Notes: generated from the letters alone by a model not told the origin. 64,000 nucleotides of DNA from Actinoplanes subtropicus (GCF_000721705.1 NZ_JOJL01000020.1:1-64000), one strand, 5' to 3'; positions 42,997 through 52,924 are shown, counted from the stretch's first letter. Numbers and translations: made by a program.

Positions 42997-44019
42997 TCAG
43001 CTGGGATTCAAGGGGCGTCCTAGACATCTGGGGTCTACCTCGCTGTCGCGGTGGGTGGGAGCGATCCAGGAAAGCGCCGACTCCTCCACCTGCCACCCGC
43101 GCACGGAGACGGCGCTGTCCGGCGGCCGCACCGGCTCGGGGCACAGGGTCTTGGAGCGGACCTTGTTGTTGTCGAGGAACAGCACGTCGCCGTCGCTGTT
43201 CAGCATCGTGGTGGAGGTGTCGTCGACCGAGATGAGCTGGCCGCGGATCACCTGGTCGGGCCCCTTGTCGGCGGCGACCTCGACGGCGCTGTTCGGCAGC
43301 ACCGGCGCGCGCAGGAAGATCACGCCGACCGCGATCGGGGCGACCAGCGCGGCGGCGACCGCCGGCCAGTGCGTGACCAGCCGGGCCGACCAGCGCGGCA
43401 CCGGCCCGGTGAGCAGCGGCCCGAGCAGCGGCGGCACGCCGAGCAGCACGGCCGTGGAGACCTCGCCGCGGCGCAGCGCCGAGACGATGCCGGGCCAGAC
43501 GAAGATCAGCACGAGCAGGCCGACCAGCACCGGCACGCCTGCCGTGATCCACAGCATCAGCCAGCGCTCGGCCCGGAAGCGCAGCACCGCGGTGACGCCG
43601 AGGATCGAGACGACCAGCATGCCGAGGGTCGGCAGCAACTTCAACTGCCAGGTGAACGCGGCGAGCACGGTGGCCAGCAGCACCACCCAGTCCGGCATCC
43701 GCAGCGCGGTCACCGCCAGCAACGACCGGCCGGCGTCGTCCGGCTCGCTGATCAGCAGGATGCCGCCGAGCGCCTTCAGCACCAGGATCACCGCGGGCAC
43801 GGTCCAGATCAGCGTGATGAACAGGGCGCTGATCATGCCGAGCGGGCTGATGTACTGCACCAGCAGCAGCATCGTGGGCAGGTCCTGCCGGCTCAGGTAC
43901 CACAGCCGCAGGACCAGCAGCAGCAGCGGGAAGGCCGGCAGCACGGTGAGCAGCCAGTTGAGCTGCGCCCGGCGCCGGCGCGGCGGGATCGGGCCACCCT
44001 TGACCACGAGATCGGTCAC
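42997..44019 (-). CDS. multi-span membrane protein coupled to GlnH-like sensor
   Basis: This 340-residue protein has about seven hydrophobic segments between residues 20 and 240, then an extracytoplasmic or cytoplasmic C-terminal tail of ~90 residues (GPDQVIRGQLISVDDTST and following). I recognise no enzyme motif. Its GTG start overlaps the stop of the GlnH-like gene (GTGA). Position next to a GlnH-type protein and a signalling phosphatase recalls mycobacterial GlnX, which passes amino-acid signals from GlnH to the kinase PknG; this is inference from context. Confidence 0.75.
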   Translation of the reverse strand: MTDLVVKGGPIPPRRRRAQLNWLLTVLPAFPLLLLVLRLWYLSRQDLPTMLLLVQYISPLGMISALFITLIWTVPAVILVLKALGGILLISEPDDAGRSLLAVTALRMPDWVVLLATVLAAFTWQLKLLPTLGMLVVSILGVTAVLRFRAERWLMLWITAGVPVLVGLLVLIFVWPGIVSALRRGEVSTAVLLGVPPLLGPLLTGPVPRWSARLVTHWPAVAAALVAPIAVGVIFLRAPVLPNSAVEVAADKGPDQVIRGQLISVDDTSTTMLNSDGDVLFLDNNKVRSKTLCPEPVRPPDSAVSVRGWQVEESALSWIAPTHRDSEVDPRCLGRPLNPS

Positions 44020-45122
44020 GGGAGGTCGTTCTCCCAGGGCAGCTGCCGCACGTCGGGGCGGCCCACCGGCGGCTGCTCGGCCACCGCGAGCGGGGTGGGC
44101 AGGTTCTTGGCGATCTCCGGCTGGATGTTGTTCTGATAGGCCATTTCCCACCGGTCGTCGTGCGGGTCCTTCCACGACTTGTAGAGCGTGACGTTCACCA
44201 GCGTCTGCAGCGCCTTGTTCTCGCCGACGTTGATGCCCCACTGCTCGCTGGTGTCCAGCCCGATGTCCCAGTGGTGGATCGTGTCGCCGGAATCCCGCGC
44301 CTTGTAGCCGCCAAGGATCGCCGCGTCCGTGCTGATCGCCTCGACCTGGTGCTTGTGCAGCAGGTCGAAGCAATCACTGACCAGGTTGCGGGTGACCACG
44401 ATCGCCCTGGCCTGGGTGAGCGCGTTGGTGCTGGTCGACGCGGAGAGCGAACAGACCTTCTTCCCGGCGAGGTCGTTGAACGTGTTGACCGGCGGGTGTC
44501 CCTCGAGAGTCACCACCGACTGCTCGGTGTAGAGATAGGGACCGGCGAAGTTGACGCCGGCCATCGCTTTCCGCTCGGCGGTGATGCTGTAGCTGGCGAT
44601 CACGAGCTTGACCGGCACGCGCTGCTGGTTCGCCGGGTCGGTGGCCTGCATGCGGGCCCGGTCCTCGCTCTCGATCGCGTAGAACCTGACCTCCTGCCGG
44701 CGAAAGCCGAGATCCTCCGCGATCATGTACGCGATGTCGATGTCGAAGCCGCTCCACAGGTTCAGCTTCTTGTCGTAGTAGCCGATGCCCGGCTGGTCGC
44801 CCTTGACCCCGACGGTCAGCACCGGCCAGCCGGCCACGCCCGCGTCGGCGCGCAGCTGCGCGATCGACGGCGGCCCGCTGCCGATCACCCGGATCAGGGC
44901 CAGCACGAGGGCGAGCACCAGCGCCAGGCCGAGCCCGGCCAGCCGGAAGACGGCGAGGTTGAAGCGTGGCGGCGGTTCCATGATCGGCTCGGGCGGGGGC
45001 GGCGGCAACTGCCGGTCGGCGGCCTCCCGCTCGTCGATGTCGCGCACGGCGATGTCTTCCGGGCTGGGAGGCGTACGCCGCCGCACCGGCCAGGCGAACC
45101 GGCTCGAACCGCGCTCCGTCAT
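44016..45122 (-). CDS. membrane-anchored GlnH-like solute sensor
   Basis: This 368-residue protein has a ~65-residue cytoplasmic Pro-rich start (PPPPPEPIMEPPPRF), one membrane span and an amino-acid-type substrate-binding domain (GIGYYDKKLNLWSGFDIDIA, VIASYSITAERKAM, GKKVCSLSASTSTNAL, VEAISTDAAILGGY). There is no lipobox and no ABC permease or ATPase nearby, which fits a sensor rather than a transporter component. The ATG at 45122 is used because upstream codons are not conserved in character. It leads a minus-strand unit with the membrane protein and possibly PP2C. Confidence 0.85.
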   Translation of the reverse strand: MTERGSSRFAWPVRRRTPPSPEDIAVRDIDEREAADRQLPPPPPEPIMEPPPRFNLAVFRLAGLGLALVLALVLALIRVIGSGPPSIAQLRADAGVAGWPVLTVGVKGDQPGIGYYDKKLNLWSGFDIDIAYMIAEDLGFRRQEVRFYAIESEDRARMQATDPANQQRVPVKLVIASYSITAERKAMAGVNFAGPYLYTEQSVVTLEGHPPVNTFNDLAGKKVCSLSASTSTNALTQARAIVVTRNLVSDCFDLLHKHQVEAISTDAAILGGYKARDSGDTIHHWDIGLDTSEQWGINVGENKALQTLVNVTLYKSWKDPHDDRWEMAYQNNIQPEIAKNLPTPLAVAEQPPVGRPDVRQLPWENDLP

Positions 45123-45155
45123 CGCCCCATCGTGCCCTATCGACCCGATCACGGT

Positions 45156-46883
45156 TCAGCGGGCGGCGACCACCACCGCGCTCTCGGCGGGCAACTCCAC
45201 CCGATCGCGTTGCAGGACCACGCCCGGCGCGGTGGCCAGCAGTACCTTGCTCGGCACCGACCGCAGGCTGACCGTCTGCGGCGCCGGCGCCAGGTTGGCC
45301 GCGACCACGCACCCGCCCCGGCGGATCACCACGAAGTTGTCGCCGTGCCAGACCTCGACCCGCGAAAGCCACGGGTCCGACAAGTCCGAATACTGCCGGC
45401 GGAGCGCGATCAACCTCTTGTACAGCGCCAGGATCTCGGCGTGTTCCGGCTTGGCCGACTCGTCCCAGTCCAGTTTGGACCGCTCGAAGGTCGCCGGGTC
45501 CTGCGGGTCGGGCACATCGGCCGAGGCCCAGCCGTGCGCCGCGAACTCGCGCCGCCGCCCGGTGCGCACCGCGTCGGCCAGTTCCGGCTCGGGGTGGCTG
45601 GTGAAGAACTGCCAGGGGCTGCTGGCCGCCCACTCCTCGCCCATGAACAGCATCGGCGTGAACGGGCCGGTGAGCAGCAGCGTCGCCCCGACCTTGAGCA
45701 GCCCGGGCGACAGCAGCGCGGAGATCCGGTCACCGATCGCCCGGTTGCCGATCTGGTCGTGATTCTGCAGGAAAGCGACAAAGCGGTGGCCTGGCACAAA
45801 AGAGCGGTTGACCGGCCGCCCATGGTGCCGCTGCCGGAAGCTCGACCAGGTGCCGGCGTGGAAGAACGCGCCCTCGAGCACGGTCCGCAGGCAGTCCAGC
45901 GACCCGAAGTCGCCGTAGTAGCCCTGCCGCTCGCCGGTCAGCAGCGTGTGCAGCGCGTGGTGCACGTCGTCGTCCCACTGCGCGGTCAGCCCGAAGCCAC
46001 CGGCCTCGCGCGGGGTGATCAGCCGCGGATCGTTGAGATCCGACTCGGCGATCAGCGAGAGCGGCCGGCCGAGGTGCGTCGAGAGCGTCTCCACCTCGAC
46101 CGCCAACTGCTCCAGCAGGTTGACCGCCGAGTGGTCGACCAGCGCGTGCACCGCGTCCAGCCGCAGGCCGTCGACGTGGTAGTCGCGCAGCCACATCAGC
46201 ACGTTCTCGGCGATGTAGCGGCGCACCTCGTCGGAGAGCGGGCCGTCCAGGTTGATCGAGTCGCCCCACGGGTTGGAACCGTGCTTGCTGAGGTAGGGGG
46301 CGAACATCGGGGCGTACGCGCCGCTGGGCCCGAAGTGGTTGTAGACCACGTCGAGGACGACGCCGAGCCCGCGCGCGTGGGCGGCGTCGACGAACCGCTT
46401 GAGCCCGTCCGGCCCGCCGTACGGCTCGTGCGGCGCATACCAGCAGACGCCGTCGTAGCCCCAGTTGTGCGAGCCGTTGAAGGCGTTCACCGGGAGCAGT
46501 TCGACCAGGTCGACGCCGAGGTCGACGAGGTGGTCGAGCCGCTCGATCGCCGCGTCGAAGGTGCCGGCCGGGGTGAACGTGCCGACGTGCAACTCGTACA
46601 GAATCGATCCTGGCAGTTGCTTTCCGGTCCAGGCCTGATCGGTCCAGGCGAAGGCGGAGTGGTCATAAACGCGGCTCGGACCATGCACACCGTTGGGCTG
46701 CCAAGGCGACCGAGGATCGGGGAGCGGTCCTGGCGAATCAGACAAAACGTAGGCGTAATCCGTGCCCGGCGGAGCCTCAGAGGAGAGGCGCCACCAGCCG
46801 TCGTCGCCGCGCTCCATCGCGCGCTCCTCCCCCGCCACCAGAAGCTTGACCGTCTTCTCGGGGACCCACACTTCGAAGAGCAT
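45156..46883 (-). CDS. treZ: malto-oligosyltrehalose trehalohydrolase
   Basis: This 575-residue GH13 enzyme releases trehalose from maltooligosyl trehalose. An N-terminal CBM48-like domain (1-95) precedes the barrel, with SILYELHVGTFTPAGTF, LDVVYNHFGPSG, the nucleophile in VDGLRLDAVHAL, the acid in LIAESDLN and FLQNHDQIGN. The ATG at 46883 overlaps the treY stop by one base (TAATG). It is the last gene of a coupled glgX-treY-treZ operon. Confidence 0.95.
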   Translation of the reverse strand: MLFEVWVPEKTVKLLVAGEERAMERGDDGWWRLSSEAPPGTDYAYVLSDSPGPLPDPRSPWQPNGVHGPSRVYDHSAFAWTDQAWTGKQLPGSILYELHVGTFTPAGTFDAAIERLDHLVDLGVDLVELLPVNAFNGSHNWGYDGVCWYAPHEPYGGPDGLKRFVDAAHARGLGVVLDVVYNHFGPSGAYAPMFAPYLSKHGSNPWGDSINLDGPLSDEVRRYIAENVLMWLRDYHVDGLRLDAVHALVDHSAVNLLEQLAVEVETLSTHLGRPLSLIAESDLNDPRLITPREAGGFGLTAQWDDDVHHALHTLLTGERQGYYGDFGSLDCLRTVLEGAFFHAGTWSSFRQRHHGRPVNRSFVPGHRFVAFLQNHDQIGNRAIGDRISALLSPGLLKVGATLLLTGPFTPMLFMGEEWAASSPWQFFTSHPEPELADAVRTGRRREFAAHGWASADVPDPQDPATFERSKLDWDESAKPEHAEILALYKRLIALRRQYSDLSDPWLSRVEVWHGDNFVVIRRGGCVVAANLAPAPQTVSLRSVPSKVLLATAPGVVLQRDRVELPAESAVVVAAR

Positions 46884-49150
46884 TATTCTTTCACCAGGAG
46901 AGCGACGGGATAGATGCGCAGCAGTTCGGCCACCGCCAGGCGGTTCCCGCCGTAGCTCGTCCCGGTGAAGACTTCCGTCCAGCTGTGGCCGTCGAGTGAC
47001 AGGGTGGTGTCGCCCCAGCCGCCGTGGCGTGACAATCCGACCGGCAGCCGGGTGGCCAGCGTGACCACGCCGCCCCGGTCGAAGGCCAGGGCGTGCTCGC
47101 CGACGCGGCCCTCGGCGAAGACCGGGCGGTAGCCGGTGAACAGCTCGGGCCGCTGCCGGCGCAGGCGCAGGGTACGGCTGGTGACCAGCAGTTTCGCCGC
47201 GCCCGAGTCGTCGACCGGCGGCAGCCAGCCATCGTCCAGCCGGGCCAGCAGCGCACGCCGGGCCGGGAAGTCGACCGGGCGGCGGTTGTCCGGGTCGACC
47301 AGCGAGTAGTCCCACAGCTCGGTGCCCTGGTAGACGTCGGGGACGCCGGGCATGGTCAGCTGCACGAGCTTCTGGCCGAGCGAGTTCGACCAGCCGGGCG
47401 GGGTGATCGACGCGACGAACCCGGTGACCTCGCGGTGCAGCGCCGGGTCGTCGAAGATCTTGTCGACCATCCCCCGGACGAGGGCCTCGAACTGCTCGTC
47501 CGGGTGCTGCCAGGTGGTCGCGGTCGCGGCCTCCCGGGCTGCTTTCACCGCGTAGGCGAATAGCCGCTCGCGGGAAATCGGCCAGGAACCCACCGCGGCC
47601 TGCCAGATCAGATGGGCGAGCGACGGGTCCGGGAGCGGCGCTATCCGCACCCACCGGCGCACCACCTCGGTCCAGTCGCCCGGCACCTCGGCCAGCACCG
47701 CGAGCCGTGCCCGCACGTCCTCGCTGCGCTTGGTGTCGTGGGTGGACAGCGCGGTCATCGCCCGCGGCCAGTCGCGCAGCCGCTCCTCGTTGGCCTCGTG
47801 GAACTCGTCGAAGGTCACGCCGAACTTGGCCGGGTCGTTGCCGACCTCGTTGCGCGCGGTGAACCTGGTCCAGCGGTAGAACGCGGTGTCCTCGACGCCC
47901 TTGGCCATCACCGCGCCGGTGAACTGCTGGAATCGGAGGGCGAGCTCGTCGGCGGGGTTGCGCAGCCGCGCGGTGAGCGCCTCGAGGACCGGGATGAGCT
48001 GCGGGCGCCGGCGTCCGGCCTCGGCGCGGGCGCGGGCGAGGTGCCGCGCGCCGAACGGCAGGTAGGACCGATAGACCGGGAAGCAGGCGGCCAGCTCGGC
48101 CAGGGCGCGGGGTGCGCCTTCGATCTCCGGTACGAGCCGGGCGAGCCGCGCCAGCTCCGCGGCGAGCAGCGTGGTGGCCGCGGCCAGCTTCGCCTCGTGC
48201 ACCTGGTCCTGCCACGACGTCTCGGTCCCGGTCAGATGGTGCTGCAACGTGTCGAAGAACGCCGCGGTGGACGGGTCGACGAAGACGCCGCAGACCTCGT
48301 CGAGCGCGTCGTAGCCGGTGGTGCCGGCGACCGGCCAGGGCGGCAGCCGCTCGCCCGGCTCGAGGATCTTCTCGACCACGAGCCAGGCGCCGGGGGCGGC
48401 CTCGCGCAGCCGGGTCAGGTAGTCGCCGGGGTCGCGCAGGCCGTCCGGGTGGTCGATCCGGAGGCCGTCGACGATGCCCTCGCGGTGCCAGCGGAGGATC
48501 TCGGCGTGCGTGGCGTCGAACACCGCCTGGTCCTCGACGCGCAGGCCGGCCAGGTCGGCGATGGAGAAGAACCGGCGGTAGTTGAGCTCGCGGTCGCCGC
48601 GGGTCCAGTTGGCCAGCTCGTAGTGCTGCCGGTCGTGGACCTCCCGCGGGCTGCCGTCGCCGGTGCCCTCGGCGATCGGGTAGCGGTGGTCGTAGTAGCG
48701 GAGCTCGCCGTCCTCTACGGTCAGTTTGTCCACTTCATCCGGCTCGTCCGCCAGAACCGGTATCAAGATCCGCCCCCGCGACCAGTCGATGTCGTAAAAG
48801 TCGGAAAATTCCGATTTTTGGCCGTTTTTCAGGACGTCCCACCAGGTCGGATTGGCGTGCGGGACGGCCACCCCAGCATGGTTGGGAACGATGTCGACGA
48901 CGAGACCCAGCCCGGCCGCGCGGAGCGTTTCGGACAAATCCGTTAAGCCGGAAGTGCCGCCGAGGGCGGGGTTGACGAACCGGTGGTCGACGACGTCGTA
49001 GCCGTGCTGCGACCCCGGGACGGCCGTAAGAATCGGCGCGGTGTAAAGGTGACTGACCCCGAGATCGGCCAGATAGTCGGCCAGCGCACCCGCCGCCGAC
49101 AACGGGAAATCAGGGCGGACCTGGACCCGATACGTAACGGTTGGGGGCAT
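46883..49150 (-). CDS. treY: malto-oligosyltrehalose synthase
   Basis: This 755-residue GH13 enzyme isomerises the reducing-end alpha-1,4 bond of a maltodextrin to alpha,alpha-1,1. Evidence includes TYRVQVRPDFPLSAAGALADYL near the start (parts: TYRVQVRPDF), YTAPILTAVPGSQHGYDV, IVPNHAGV, the nucleophile in VDGLRIDHPDGL, ELNYRRFFSI and KGVEDTAFYRW. The ATG at 49150 overlaps the glgX stop (TGATG). Its product goes to TreZ encoded directly downstream. Confidence 0.95.
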   Translation of the reverse strand: MPPTVTYRVQVRPDFPLSAAGALADYLADLGVSHLYTAPILTAVPGSQHGYDVVDHRFVNPALGGTSGLTDLSETLRAAGLGLVVDIVPNHAGVAVPHANPTWWDVLKNGQKSEFSDFYDIDWSRGRILIPVLADEPDEVDKLTVEDGELRYYDHRYPIAEGTGDGSPREVHDRQHYELANWTRGDRELNYRRFFSIADLAGLRVEDQAVFDATHAEILRWHREGIVDGLRIDHPDGLRDPGDYLTRLREAAPGAWLVVEKILEPGERLPPWPVAGTTGYDALDEVCGVFVDPSTAAFFDTLQHHLTGTETSWQDQVHEAKLAAATTLLAAELARLARLVPEIEGAPRALAELAACFPVYRSYLPFGARHLARARAEAGRRRPQLIPVLEALTARLRNPADELALRFQQFTGAVMAKGVEDTAFYRWTRFTARNEVGNDPAKFGVTFDEFHEANEERLRDWPRAMTALSTHDTKRSEDVRARLAVLAEVPGDWTEVVRRWVRIAPLPDPSLAHLIWQAAVGSWPISRERLFAYAVKAAREAATATTWQHPDEQFEALVRGMVDKIFDDPALHREVTGFVASITPPGWSNSLGQKLVQLTMPGVPDVYQGTELWDYSLVDPDNRRPVDFPARRALLARLDDGWLPPVDDSGAAKLLVTSRTLRLRRQRPELFTGYRPVFAEGRVGEHALAFDRGGVVTLATRLPVGLSRHGGWGDTTLSLDGHSWTEVFTGTSYGGNRLAVAELLRIYPVALLVKE

Positions 49151-51261
49151 CAGACCGTCCTGTCCAAAACGATGAGCGATCGGTCCGGGACCCAGATCTT
49201 GCTGCCGGCCTCGACCACCTGCGGCCGGTCCGGCGAGGGCTCGGCCGTCTCGATGACCTTCTCCCACTTCTCCCCGTACTCGGCCGGGGGCGTGGCGAAC
49301 TCGATCGGCGCGTCGTGCGCGTTGAAGAAGAGCAGGAACGACGAGTCCACGTGCCGCTGGCCGTACTGGCCGCGCTCGCGGATGCCCTCACCGTTGACGA
49401 ACAGCGCGACCGCCCGGCCGAAGTCGTTGCCCCAGTCGTCGCCGGCCATCTGCCGCCCGTCCGGGGTGAACCACTCCAGGTCGGGCAGTGGGTCGCCGCC
49501 GCCGCGCGCGGTCACCGGCAGCCCGGTGAAGAACCGCCGCCGCTGGAACACCTGGTGCCGGTGGCGGAACGCGGTCAGCCGACGGGTGAACTCCAGCAGC
49601 TGCTCGTCGGAGCGCTCCCAATCCACCCAGGCGATCTCGTTGTCCTGGCAGTACGCGTTGTTGTTGCCCTGCTGGGTGCGGCCCAGTTCGTCGCCGTGGG
49701 AGATCATCGGCACGCCCTGCGACAGCATCAGCGTGGCCAGGAAGTTGCGCCGCTGCTTGGCGCGCAGCTGCAGGACCTTGGGGTCGGTGGCCGGCCCCTC
49801 GGTCCCGCAGTTCCACGACCGGTTGTGGCTCTCGCCGTCCCGGTTCTCCTCGCCGTTGGCCTCGTTGTGCTTGTCGTTGTACGAGACCAGGTCGGTCAGC
49901 GTGAACCCATCGTGCGCGGTGACGAAGTTGATCGAGTGGAACGGCTTGCGCCCGTCGTCCTGGTAGAGGTCGGCGGACCCGGTGATCCGGGAGGCGAACT
50001 CGGCGAGCGTGGCCGGCTCGCCCCGCCAGAAGTCCCGTACGGTATCGCGGTATTTGCCGTTCCACTCGGTCCAGTTCGGCGGGAAGTTGCCCACCTGGTA
50101 GCCGCCCGGCCCGACGTCCCACGGCTCGGCGATCAGCTTCACCTGGCCGACCACCGGGTCCTGCTGCACCACCTCGAAGAACGTGGACAGCCGGTCGACG
50201 TCGTAGAACTCGCGGGCCAGCGTGGAGGCGAGATCGAACCGGAACCCGTCGACGTGCATCTCGGTCACCCAGTAGCGCAGCGAATCCATGATCAGCTGGA
50301 GGCTCTGCGGGCTGCGCACGTTCAGGCTGTTACCCGTTCCGGTGTAGTCCATGTAGAACTGCGGCTGGTCGTCCACCAGGCGGTAATACGTACGGTTGTC
50401 GATGCCCTTGAGGCTGAGCGTGGGACCCAGGTGATTGCCCTCGGCGGTGTGGTTGTAGACGACGTCGAGGATGACCTCCATGCCGGCCTTGTGCAGGGCC
50501 TTGACCATCCCGCGGAACTCCTGGGTCTGCTGGCCGAGCGTGCCGGTCGACGAGTAGCCCTGGTACGGCGCGAAGAAGCCGAGCGTGTTGTAGCCCCAGT
50601 AGTTGCGCAGGCCGAGGTCGTGCAGCCGGTTGTCGTGCACGAACTGGTGCACCGGCATGAGCTCGACCGCGGTCACCCCCAGCCCCTTGAGGTGCTCGAT
50701 GATCGCCGGGTGGCCGAGCGCCGAGTAGCTGCCGCGCATGTCCTTGGGCACGTCCGGGTGTCGCTCGGTGAGCCCCTTCACGTGCGTCTCGTAGATCACC
50801 GAATGGTGGTACGGGATGTCCGGGCGGCGGTCGTTCCCCCAATCGAAGTACGGATTGACCACCACGCCCTTGCACATGTACGGCGCCGAGTCCAGATCCG
50901 ACATCTGATCGGGGTTGCCCAGCTCGTAGGCGTACAGCGACGGGTGCCACTGGATGTCCGAGTCCACCGCCCGGGCGTACGGGTCGAGCAGCAGCTTGTG
51001 CGGGTTGTAGCGCAGCCCGCGGCCCGGCTCGTACGGCCCGTACATCCGGTAGCCGTACCGCTGGCCCGGCTCGACGCCCGGCAGGTAGGCGTGCCACACG
51101 AACGCGTCCTGCTCGTGCAGCTGAACCTTGCGCTCGTTGCCGGACGGATCGAAGAGGCAGAGCTCGACCGCCTCGGCCCCCTCGGCGAAGATCGCGAAGT
51201 TCGTGCCCGTGCCGTCGTACGTGGCACCCAACGGGTACCGGTGACCAGGCCAAACCTGCAT
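49150..51261 (-). CDS. glgX: glycogen debranching enzyme
   Basis: This 703-residue isoamylase-type enzyme (TreX/GlgX) cleaves alpha-1,6 branches, making linear chains for TreY and TreZ. It shows QVWPGHRYPLGATYDGTG, LDVVYNHTAEG, VDGFRFDLAST, LIAEPWDVG and NFVTAHDGFTL. I chose the ATG at 51261: GGGAG lies 6 bases upstream and the protein then begins MQVWPG as is usual in this family. ATGs at 51345 and 51369 would add an unconserved leader. First gene of the trehalose operon; the promoter should lie in 51262-51405. Confidence 0.93.
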   Translation of the reverse strand: MQVWPGHRYPLGATYDGTGTNFAIFAEGAEAVELCLFDPSGNERKVQLHEQDAFVWHAYLPGVEPGQRYGYRMYGPYEPGRGLRYNPHKLLLDPYARAVDSDIQWHPSLYAYELGNPDQMSDLDSAPYMCKGVVVNPYFDWGNDRRPDIPYHHSVIYETHVKGLTERHPDVPKDMRGSYSALGHPAIIEHLKGLGVTAVELMPVHQFVHDNRLHDLGLRNYWGYNTLGFFAPYQGYSSTGTLGQQTQEFRGMVKALHKAGMEVILDVVYNHTAEGNHLGPTLSLKGIDNRTYYRLVDDQPQFYMDYTGTGNSLNVRSPQSLQLIMDSLRYWVTEMHVDGFRFDLASTLAREFYDVDRLSTFFEVVQQDPVVGQVKLIAEPWDVGPGGYQVGNFPPNWTEWNGKYRDTVRDFWRGEPATLAEFASRITGSADLYQDDGRKPFHSINFVTAHDGFTLTDLVSYNDKHNEANGEENRDGESHNRSWNCGTEGPATDPKVLQLRAKQRRNFLATLMLSQGVPMISHGDELGRTQQGNNNAYCQDNEIAWVDWERSDEQLLEFTRRLTAFRHRHQVFQRRRFFTGLPVTARGGGDPLPDLEWFTPDGRQMAGDDWGNDFGRAVALFVNGEGIRERGQYGQRHVDSSFLLFFNAHDAPIEFATPPAEYGEKWEKVIETAEPSPDRPQVVEAGSKIWVPDRSLIVLDRTV

Positions 51262-51405
51262 GTTGAGCTCCCACCCCTCGTCGGCGCCACGCAGCTTGCC
51301 CGCCGGCCGTCCGGCGTAATCCTGCGCGGCCGCGTCAGCGGTCATTCTCACCGATCCGCCCGGCGGCATCCGCACGACTGTCCGGTTGCCCGCTGTTCGA
51401 TACCT

Positions 51406-52323
51406 TCAGCCGGCCCGCTTGGTGGCGTAGATGCTCAGATTGGTGTACGCGGCGGACAGCATCGGCGCCGGCACGTCGTGCTTGGCCGCCTCGGCCAGCA
51501 GGTCGCCGAGAATCGCGTCGGCCTCGACCGGCAGCCCCTGCGCCATGTCCCGGTACATCGACGACGTCCGCGGCCCGTCGGTCGCCAGGTTCTGCCGCAC
51601 CACGTCGACGGCGGCCGGGCGCGGCTCGTGGCCGGCCGCGGCGGCGATCGCGATCGCCTCGTTCGCCATCCGGGTGCCGAGGTCGGGCCCGCCGGGCGCG
51701 GCGTTGATCTCACCGATCGTGGCCCGCATCAGCGTGGTGAGAGCGGCCGCGGCGGCCAGGTAGACCCACTTGCCCCACATGTCCTCGACGATCGTGCGCG
51801 ACGGGTTCGAGTCGAACTCCTCGCCGGAGAGCGCGAAGGTCACCTCGGGCAGCCGCTCGTCCTCGCCGCCGTCCAGCGGGCCGTAGCCGATCCGGTGCAG
51901 CCCGGACATCTGCACGACGTCGCCGTCCTCGTCGACCGTCGCCTCGATCAGGCAGACCCCGCCCCAGGCCCGCTCGGCGCCGAACGCGGCCCGCAACTCG
52001 TCGACGTGCCGCATGCCGTTGAGCAGCGGCACGATCACGGTCCGCGGGCCGATCGCCGGCGCCATGTCGATCATCGCCTGGCCGAGCGCATAGCTCTTCA
52101 CCGCAAGAACGACCAGGTCGTACGGGCCGTCGACGGTGTCCGCGGTGATCAGCCGGGGATGCGAGACGGTCTCACCGCGCGGCCCCTTGATCCGCAGACC
52201 GCGCTGGTCGAGCACGGCCCGCCGCCCCGGCCGCACCAGAAACGTGACGTCCTTGCCGGCCTCGGCCAGCCGCCCGCCGAAATACCCACCGGTCGCGCCG
52301 GCACCTACGAAGAGAGTCCGCAC
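51406..52323 (-). CDS. ketopantoate reductase-family protein
   Basis: This 305-residue NADP-binding reductase has LFVGAGATGGYFGGRLAEAG at the N-terminus, VVLAVKSYAL, PLLNGMRHVDELRAAF and a C-terminal helical domain (MWGKWVYLAAAAALTTL). The conserved Lys and Asn of 2-dehydropantoate 2-reductases are present. The family includes pantothenate-pathway enzymes and other ketoacid reductases, and no pan genes are adjacent, so the substrate is open. The GTG at 52323 starts just before the cofactor fold; a GTG at 52347 would add 8 residues. Confidence 0.88.
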   Translation of the reverse strand: MRTLFVGAGATGGYFGGRLAEAGKDVTFLVRPGRRAVLDQRGLRIKGPRGETVSHPRLITADTVDGPYDLVVLAVKSYALGQAMIDMAPAIGPRTVIVPLLNGMRHVDELRAAFGAERAWGGVCLIEATVDEDGDVVQMSGLHRIGYGPLDGGEDERLPEVTFALSGEEFDSNPSRTIVEDMWGKWVYLAAAAALTTLMRATIGEINAAPGGPDLGTRMANEAIAIAAAAGHEPRPAAVDVVRQNLATDGPRTSSMYRDMAQGLPVEADAILGDLLAEAAKHDVPAPMLSAAYTNLSIYATKRAG

Positions 52324-52456
52324 CCACCCATCTAACTCGAAACCCACCTTCCGGACCCACCCCTCCCGCCGACGCGGCCGCCCCGGCCTTCGTCCTGATG
52401 TCCCCGGTCGGCAGACAACATCGCGCCGATCCGGTGGTAACCGTGCAGTCCTGCCG

Positions 52457-52823
52457 CTACCCGAGCAGCGGCAAGGTGCCGGCGTAGGCGGCGATCAGGA
52501 TGCCGACCTCGACGCGGGTGACGCGATGGCCGCGGAACAGCAACAGCCAGCGCCGCCGCTCCGAGGATGAGGGTGAGGTTGACGATGTTGGAACCGACGA
52601 GATTGCCGATCGCGAGACCACCGTCCCCGCGCGCGGACGCGACGCCGGACACGAGAAACTCGGGGGTGCTGGTGCCCAGGCCGATGACCACCACGCCGAC
52701 GACCACCGGCGCGATCCGCAGCATCGCGGCAAGCCGGCCGGCGCCGAGCACGAGCTGGTCCGCCGCCACGGTCAGCAACAGCAGACCGAGCAGGCCGAGA
52801 CCGATCCCCACCGTCGTTGCCAC
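52457..52823 (-). pseudogene. CaCA-family Ca2+/Na+ exchanger remnant
   Basis: From a GTG at 52823, with AGGAGG six bases upstream, the frame encodes the first membrane half of a YrbG-like exchanger: VGVVVIGLGTSTPEFLVSG and LAIGNLVGSNIVNLTLILG, the alpha-1 repeat. Near 52540 the sense moves to another frame that reads HRVTRVEVGILIAAYAGTL and stops at 52457, resembling the C-terminal end of such exchangers. About 200 residues, including the alpha-2 repeat, are gone. The promoter side is intact but the transporter cannot function. Confidence 0.75.
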
Positions 52824-52924
52824 CCGCTGCCTCCTGGCGCCGGGAGTGAGTCCGGTCAGAGCATGATATTTGGTCGGACCGCGGTGAACCGGCCGACCGC
52901 AACGCCGCGATAGCGTGACACGTC

